From the NCBI GenBank assembly GCA_041918175.1, contig JAYRWE010000039.1, positions 62,001 through 126,000 on the forward strand: a stretch of 64,000 nucleotides of DNA, written 5' to 3'. Of this stretch, positions 59,409-64,000 are shown one piece after another. The number at the start of each line of letters is the position of its first letter. Within the stretch, counting starts at the first letter, position 1. Below the pieces are notes generated by a model. It saw only the letters and a program-made list of their open reading frames with translations. It had not been told where the DNA came from and ran no database searches. Position numbers and translations under genes: made by a program. Origin of the DNA: JABWAN01 sp041918175 (GTDB taxonomy: Bacteria; Zhuqueibacterota; Zhuqueibacteria; Zhuqueibacterales; Zhuqueibacteraceae).

Positions 59409-59783
59409 TTAACTCTCGTAGCGTTTCTCTTCGCGCAAGCCGTTCTCAATCGGTCGCACTTCAATACTCCCGAGGCGCGCAGATGGCCACTTCGAGGCGA
59501 CGGCAAGGGCCTCGTTCAAATCGCGCGCTTCAATCAAAAAAAAGCCGCCGAGCGTTTCTTTTGTTTCCGCGAAGGGGCCGTCGGTAATGGTGACCTTGCC
59601 GTGGCGCACGCGCACCGTGGACGCCGTGCGCACACTTTGCAACGGCTCCGCGAGAATGAGATAACCACTCTTTTTCAGCTCTTCAACGTACGACAGCGTC
59701 TCCGCCCGCAACGCGCTCCACTCGCTGTGCGACAGAGCGTTGAGTTTGCTCTCTTCTTCGTAGGCCATGCCGAGATATTTCAT
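59409..59783 (-). CDS. YCII-related (DGPF-domain) protein
   Basis: A 124-residue YCII/DGPF protein: MKYLGMAYEEESKLNALSHS, LKKSGYLILAEPLQSV, GKVTITDGPFAETKETLGGF and FLIEARDLNEALAVASKWP. The DGPFAETKE motif is the family hallmark. These proteins often accompany ECF sigma factors; none is visible nearby. Function unknown. Confidence 0.9.
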   Translation of the reverse strand: MKYLGMAYEEESKLNALSHSEWSALRAETLSYVEELKKSGYLILAEPLQSVRTASTVRVRHGKVTITDGPFAETKETLGGFFLIEARDLNEALAVASKWPSARLGSIEVRPIENGLREEKRYES

Positions 59784-59822
59784 TGTCTCTCCTAAAAGTT
59801 GTTTTGCTCGTGTTGAGTTTTC

Positions 59823-59903
59823 TTATCGATCATCAGACCGCGCGAGTATGATTTTGATGTCAAGGATCGGCGTGCCGTCAACGGCTTCCATGGGTGCAAT
59901 CAT
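59823..59903 (-). pseudogene. 3' remnant of a TrmO/TsaA-like gene
   Basis: A 26-codon frame reading MEAVDGTPILDIKIILARSD before its stop matches the C-terminal D-GTP-LDIK motif of TrmO (tRNA threonylcarbamoyladenosine methyltransferase) family proteins. Everything upstream is missing. Confidence 0.55.
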
Positions 59904-59910
59904 GTGCGCC

Positions 59911-60114
59911 TCACTTTTGTGTCGTTATCTGCGCGCGCAAACGTTCTTCCTGCTCGCGCAACTCGGGCGTGAATTCCGCGCCGAAATCTTCCGCTTCGAA
60001 CACGGGCCGAATTTCGATTTCCGATTCGCCGGGCATCGGGTTGGGGCAGCGCTTGACCCACGCAATCGCCTCTTCCATGGACTTCACCTGCCACAACCAA
60101 TAACCCGCAATCAA
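59911..60114 (-). pseudogene. N-terminally truncated YCII-related gene
   Basis: ELIAGYWLWQVKSMEEAIAW, VKRCPNPMPGESEIEIRP, then VFEAEDFGAEF match the C-terminal half of YCII/DGPF proteins of the type with W-x-R-CP-x-P. The DGPF half is absent and only weak starts are available. Probably non-functional. Confidence 0.65.
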
Positions 60115-60171
60115 CTCTTTGGTCGAATGAGAAGAGAGTAAATCGACAAGCCGGATAGAATAATTTATAAA

Positions 60172-61398
60172 TTATTCGGCGCTCACTTTTTGTGGGGATT
60201 TGGCACCCGCGCGGAGCAACGCTTCAACGGTGGCGGCATAGTTCCCTGTTTCGCGGTGCCAGCCATGCTCCGAACCGTGAATGGCCCAACCCATTGGCGT
60301 CGCATTGAAATCTGCGTCCGTCACTTCCAACGGCGGATTCTGGCGCAAGATAAGTTCGGCCATCTCTGCGTTGCCATGAAATGCGGCCCAATGCAGCGGC
60401 GTCGCGTTATGTTGGCCACGCGAATCCACGGGCAAGCCCATCGCCAGCATCAAACGAACAGCGTTCAGATTATTGTTGCGCGCGGCGTGAGCGAGCTGGC
60501 GAAGATCCGTTTCGCGCAAACGCGCAACGAGATTGGGCGCAATGGCAAGCAGGGAAGAGGCTGTCGCCTCGTCGCCCAGCCAACACGCCTCGAGCAGTTT
60601 GATTTCATCCGGACTCTGTTGCATGAGAAATTGGAAGACGTGTTCATGGCCAAAATCTTTGGCGACTTGATGAGCTGAGACGTACCAGCCGAGCGTCCAT
60701 TGGTAAATCGTTCCGCCCGCTTTCCCACCAATCATCGGAAAATACTCATCACTCACGCGCAGGCGGATTGCGTCCGGATCGGCCTCGAGATGTTTGCGAA
60801 CGAGCTCGAGATCGCCCAGCGCCGCTGCCATCAGAAGATCCGTCTTGCAGCCGCGCGAGATCAAATAGCGCGCAATGTCCTGGCGGTCACGCACCATCCA
60901 CTGCGCCGGTGTGGATTCATGATCCACGTCACGTGCGTCAATCGCAGCGCCGTGATCCAACAAATATTGCGCGATTTCAATCGTGTTCGCAAAGTGCAGC
61001 GGCGTTTGGCCATCGCCGCCGCGTGCGTGAACCAATTCAGGATCAGTCGTCGCGACGAGTTCCGTGAGTTTTTCCAGCAAGCCCAAGCGCGCTGCAGCAT
61101 GCACATCGATTCGCGCGCCGCGCTCAATCGCATACAAGGCCAGCTCACGGCTTGCGAGGTGCAGCAATCCGAATCCGCCTGCCCACCAACGGCTCTTTGC
61201 GTTAATGTCAGCGCCGGCTGCAAGCAGCACCTCGAGCATTTCACGGCTGCGCACTCCGAGAATCACCGGCGCGTCAAAGTCAGCCAGTGGCTCATTGATT
61301 TTGGTTTTTAAATCCGGATGGCGCCCGAGCAATTCACGGACACTTGCAGCGTCATCCTGGTGGAATGCTGTTTTGATTTGTTCGATGGCGTTATTCAT
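60172..61398 (-). CDS. ankyrin-repeat protein
   Basis: A 408-residue protein with about seven ankyrin repeats: DAPVILGVRSREMLEVLLAA, GFGLLHLASRELALYAIERG, DGQTPLHFANTIEIAQYLLD and ATPLHWAAFHGNAEMAELIL are the clearest. It has no signal peptide or membrane segment, so it probably mediates protein binding in the cytosol. Codon usage and length match the neighbours. It ends close to the YCII remnant. Confidence 0.9.
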   Translation of the reverse strand: MNNAIEQIKTAFHQDDAASVRELLGRHPDLKTKINEPLADFDAPVILGVRSREMLEVLLAAGADINAKSRWWAGGFGLLHLASRELALYAIERGARIDVHAAARLGLLEKLTELVATTDPELVHARGGDGQTPLHFANTIEIAQYLLDHGAAIDARDVDHESTPAQWMVRDRQDIARYLISRGCKTDLLMAAALGDLELVRKHLEADPDAIRLRVSDEYFPMIGGKAGGTIYQWTLGWYVSAHQVAKDFGHEHVFQFLMQQSPDEIKLLEACWLGDEATASSLLAIAPNLVARLRETDLRQLAHAARNNNLNAVRLMLAMGLPVDSRGQHNATPLHWAAFHGNAEMAELILRQNPPLEVTDADFNATPMGWAIHGSEHGWHRETGNYAATVEALLRAGAKSPQKVSAE

Positions 61399-61464
61399 TC
61401 TTTGCTTAAATCTCCACTGATGAGTCGAACCGCAAATACTCGGTTCGGTTTGCCATCGAAATTT

Positions 61465-62370
61465 TTATTGTCGTGAATGATACGCAAACGCCGTCTCCTT
61501 ATTGAATTGCCTGGATTCCTGCCGGTCTTCACCGCCAACGCGGCGCATCTCCTCGCGCCACTTTTGGGGGTGAAGCTGGGCTAGCCAGACGGTCTCGAAC
61601 AACGGCACGCGCGCGCTGCAATGGAACGGCTCAGCCAATAGATCGTCGTTCGGCGGCGTGTTGAATCGACCGGAAGCTTTATTAAAAAATTCTGCGTTCG
61701 GCAGGAAAGAGCTGGCGTTGGAATGCAACGTTGTCCACGAACTTGCCGGTCGCGTATTAATTTTTTGAAGAGGCTGTGAGGGCAGATAGAAAATGACGGT
61801 GTCCACCACGCCAATGCCCTCGCAATACTCTGTCTGCCGCTCCGTGTCCAATTGCTGAAAATCACCCAACCAGTTGTAGGCGGCTTCGGTCATCAACACA
61901 TATTCTTGTAAGGGCACCGAGTTTTTGAGCAGGCGATGCGCCAAAATCACATCCATGCCGAAGAGTTTATCGAAACCATAAATATGCTCAAGCGCGACTT
62001 CACCGGCGTGGATGATGACTTTAAGCCGTAATTTTTGGGCATTGCGGGCGCACGAATGTAAAGCACAGAGCCGGTGCAAGGTTCGGTCAAACGCATAGAA
62101 GAAGCTCAGCACTTGTTTTTTGACCGCAGCCAGTTCTTGCGCGTGATCACCATTTTCTTGGCAAAGCGCATAAAAGAATAGGGCGTCTCCCTCCACTTCG
62201 GCTAATTTGAGCGGCGGCGCTGCGGCGGAAATAACGGCCTTCAGCAGTTCCACCACCACCTGCATGGCGTCGCTGGAAGCGTTCTCGTGCGATTTCATGA
62301 ATTGAGTAAAGCCGCTAATATCGGCAATCACTAACAGGGCTTTGTGAGTTGACGGTCGCAATTGTGGCAT
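61465..62370 (-). CDS. DUF2652 / nucleotide-cyclase-like protein
   Basis: A 301-residue protein. The first half resembles class III adenylate/guanylate cyclases: LLVIADISGFTQFMKSHE (metal-binding Asp) and KLAEVEGDALFFYAL (second Asp), then KLRLKVIIHAGEVALEHIYG and GMDVILAHRLLKNSVPL. This is the DUF2652 pattern. The second half has no recognised domain. Whether it makes a cyclic nucleotide is uncertain, since substrate-specifying residues are not visible. Confidence 0.82.
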   Translation of the reverse strand: MPQLRPSTHKALLVIADISGFTQFMKSHENASSDAMQVVVELLKAVISAAAPPLKLAEVEGDALFFYALCQENGDHAQELAAVKKQVLSFFYAFDRTLHRLCALHSCARNAQKLRLKVIIHAGEVALEHIYGFDKLFGMDVILAHRLLKNSVPLQEYVLMTEAAYNWLGDFQQLDTERQTEYCEGIGVVDTVIFYLPSQPLQKINTRPASSWTTLHSNASSFLPNAEFFNKASGRFNTPPNDDLLAEPFHCSARVPLFETVWLAQLHPQKWREEMRRVGGEDRQESRQFNKETAFAYHSRQ

Positions 62371-62430
62371 GTTTTGCTCCTCTCAGCCGGTGAAAAAAAA
62401 ATCTATATTTTAAACGACTTTTATCCTGGG

Positions 62431-62458
62431 TCTACAATATAAGAACGTCTTGTGTCAA
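62431..62458 (-). promoter_or_regulatory. candidate promoter for the DUF2652 gene
   Basis: Minus-strand TTGACA (62453-62458) and TGTAGA (62431-62436) are 16 bp apart and lie about 60 bp upstream of the start at 62370. The -35 is perfect; the -10 is weak. Confidence 0.4.
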
Positions 62459-62569
62459 CCCTATGTCACAACATTTAGCCGTGACAGCGTGAAAAACCTC
62501 GTTTCCTTATTGGCCCATTCTAAAATATAGTCGTTCGGCTGAGTACAAAATCGACATGCCACGATCACT

Positions 62570-62926
62570 TCAATACAAACGCCTTCTTGGCCAATTTTTT
62601 TCCGTTGACCTGGATTTCGATCTCATGTTTGCCCGAATACAGCGTGCGCGTCGTCATGCGTTCGCGCAACATGTGGCGTTTCGAAACGGGAACGGGCTGA
62701 TTTTTCGCGAGCGCGAGCTTGGCGAGTTTAAAAACTTTTTTGCTGTTCAGTTTTCCCGCCCTGTTTTGGAAATAGAGAATGTAGTCGAGGTAATCCATTT
62801 CTAAGGTCTTTGATGAGCACTTTTTCAGCCAGGAACTTACACCTTTAGCGAGCAGCGCAAGCCTCTCGCGGCAAACACTTCTGCGGCCTGCCGGGCTTTC
62901 CGCGGTGCAATCATTAAAAATGAATT
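62570..62926 (-). pseudogene. internally deleted duplicate of the alkC-DUF4256 segment
   Basis: 62570-62787 is almost identical to 53760-53978 (alkC C-terminal domain, fewer than ten differences). It is followed, in the same order, by short matches to alkC near 54160 and 54849, and to DUF4256 near 55060 and 55347-55395 (CTTCTGCGG ... AAAATGAATTCG). The 1.65-kb original is thus represented by about 360 bp with at least three internal deletions. A 77-codon frame survives over the alkC part but has no function. Confidence 0.85.
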
Positions 62927-63092
62927 CGAAAGTTGGCGCAGTTTTACCACAAATAGCACAAAATACTTTTCGATGTCAAGCTGCGCGCGAAAATAAAATC
63001 CATTTTCCCTCTTGTATTTCTCCCTCGCGCTTTTATATTCCCGCTTCGCTTTTTAAACCAGCAGGCTTCGCAACAACCTCTTGAGGGTCATC

Positions 63093-64000
63093 GTGACGGA
63101 ACAGGATTTTTTAAAGCTCATTGCAGCAGAAGAGCAGCTTCGCCTCGAGCAAGTGCAAGCCACCGTGGCTTTGCTCGATGAGGAAAACACGGTCCCCTTT
63201 ATCGCGCGCTATCGTAAGGAAGTGACCGGCAATCTCGATGAAGTGAAGGTCATCGCGATTCAAGATCGCATGCGTTATCTCCGCATGTTGGAAGAGCGCA
63301 AACAAACCGTGCTCAAATCCATTGAGGAGCAGGGCAAGCTCACCGAAGAGTTGCGCGGCAAAATTTCAGCCGCACTCAAGCTGCAAGAAGTCGAGGATCT
63401 TTATCTGCCCTACAAGCCTAAAAAGCGCACGCGCGCGACCATTGCGAAAGAGAAAGGCTTGGAGCCGCTGGCGCAGCGCATGTGGCAGCAACAAGATGTG
63501 GACGGCAATATCGAAGCGATTGCAGCCGAGTTTATTAACGCAGAAAAAGGTGTGGCGACTTTCAGCGAAGCGCTCGCGGGCGCGAACGACATCATCGCGG
63601 AATGGGTGAGCGACGACGCGGAAACGCGCAAGCTCGTGCGCGAACTTTCGTGGGAGCACGGCAGCTTGCGCTCCGAGGCAAAAGACGAAAAGAATGTGGA
63701 TGTGTATGAAATCTACAAAGACTATCGCGACTTGTTGAAGAAGGTTGTGCCGCATCGCACGCTCGCGATCAATCGCGGCGAGCGCGAAGGTTTTCTCAAA
63801 GTGGGCATCGAAGCGCCGGCGGAGGAGTTGGTCATGTCGGTGGAGAAGAAGTTCGTCACGAATCCCAAGTGCATTTTCACTGAGCACAATCGCGCGGCGA
63901 TCAAAGATGCGTATGAGCGTTTGATCGCGCCGGCCATTGAGCGCGAGTTGCGCAATCAACTCACCGAACACGCGGACGGTCATGCGATTGAAATTTTCTC
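63093..64000 (+). CDS. tex: Tex-family transcription accessory protein, 5' part
   Basis: A frame opens at GTG 63093, with GAGGGT 5-7 bases upstream, and runs off the right edge (about 302 codons). The Tex N-terminal domain is evident: VALLDEENTVPFIARYRKEV, TGNLDEVKVIAIQDRMRYL, VEDLYLPYKPKKRTRATIAK and EKGLEPLAQRMW. Complete Tex has about 700-780 residues with YqgF-like, helix-hairpin-helix and S1 domains, which lie outside the window. It binds RNA and RNA polymerase. Tex is a housekeeping gene, marking the end of the accessory region. Confidence 0.93.
   Translation, partial: MTEQDFLKLIAAEEQLRLEQVQATVALLDEENTVPFIARYRKEVTGNLDEVKVIAIQDRMRYLRMLEERKQTVLKSIEEQGKLTEELRGKISAALKLQEVEDLYLPYKPKKRTRATIAKEKGLEPLAQRMWQQQDVDGNIEAIAAEFINAEKGVATFSEALAGANDIIAEWVSDDAETRKLVRELSWEHGSLRSEAKDEKNVDVYEIYKDYRDLLKKVVPHRTLAINRGEREGFLKVGIEAPAEELVMSVEKKFVTNPKCIFTEHNRAAIKDAYERLIAPAIERELRNQLTEHADGHAIEIF

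Overview
This 64 kb window is bacterial chromosome (about 53% GC by eye) with dense, mostly minus-strand operons and strong AGGAG ribosome binding sites. The best taxonomic clue is the 1,962-residue secreted protein at 26101-31989, which ends in a FlgD-like/T9SS-like C-terminal module with a PNPFNPET signature. That signature is typical of FCB-superphylum lineages such as candidate division KSB1 or Calditrichota. The assignment is inference; no rRNA is present. No rRNA, tRNA, CRISPR array, integrase or transposase gene was seen.

Layout. 1-2.4 kb: the 5' part of an aldehyde dehydrogenase and a small toxin-antitoxin-like cluster. 2.7-9.3 kb: a phosphate uptake operon transcribed leftward (AbrB-like gene, C39-like peptidase, PhoU fused to a dead LMW-phosphatase domain, pstS, pstC, pstA and two tandem pstB genes with complementary defects). 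9.7-20.1 kb: enoyl-CoA hydratase and a complete SUF iron-sulfur assembly operon (Rrf2 regulator, sufA, B, C, D, S, U, sufT/DUF59, a bacilliredoxin, a second sufU) interrupted by a VapBC module and a broken Uma2 gene. 20.3-25.4 kb: a sulfurtransferase, rsmB, corA and glutaminase on both strands. 26.1-32 kb: the giant surface protein. 32.5-39.8 kb: a fatty-acid-hydroxylase-like protein, a persulfide-detoxification pair (TusA-like plus MBL-rhodanese protein), a DUF2270-DUF2179 membrane protein, a LytS/LytTR two-component system and an exported protein. 39.9-44.9 kb: a BMP-type nucleoside ABC importer. 44.9-47.5 kb: HicBA with an extra upstream gene, then a MoaD/ThiS-like protein paired with a BNR-repeat protein.

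47.6-62.9 kb is an accessory region, almost all on the minus strand, of small single-domain genes (VOC, SRPBCC, DUF1801, DUF4256, DUF2200, TfoX_N, YCII, RibD-like, AlkC, LysE, MATE). It is mixed with at least seven recognisable gene remnants, an integron-type attC recombination site, a collapsed attC-like site, and a shrunken copy of the alkC-DUF4256 segment. The window ends in the 5' part of tex.

Intergenic DNA is full of dispersed palindromic repeats. Family A has a GTCATTC...GAATGAC core, seven copies, and two copies extend into a roughly 160-175 bp MITE-like element. Family B is about 110-157 bp with four copies. There are also C-rich repeats, GTTCCC-type compound palindromes, and simple or minisatellite repeats.

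Observations most worth follow-up: the asymmetric PstB pair, the PhoU-dead-phosphatase fusion, the integron-like cassettes in a gene graveyard, the MITE-like family, and the AbrB-like/C39 pair heading the phosphate operon.
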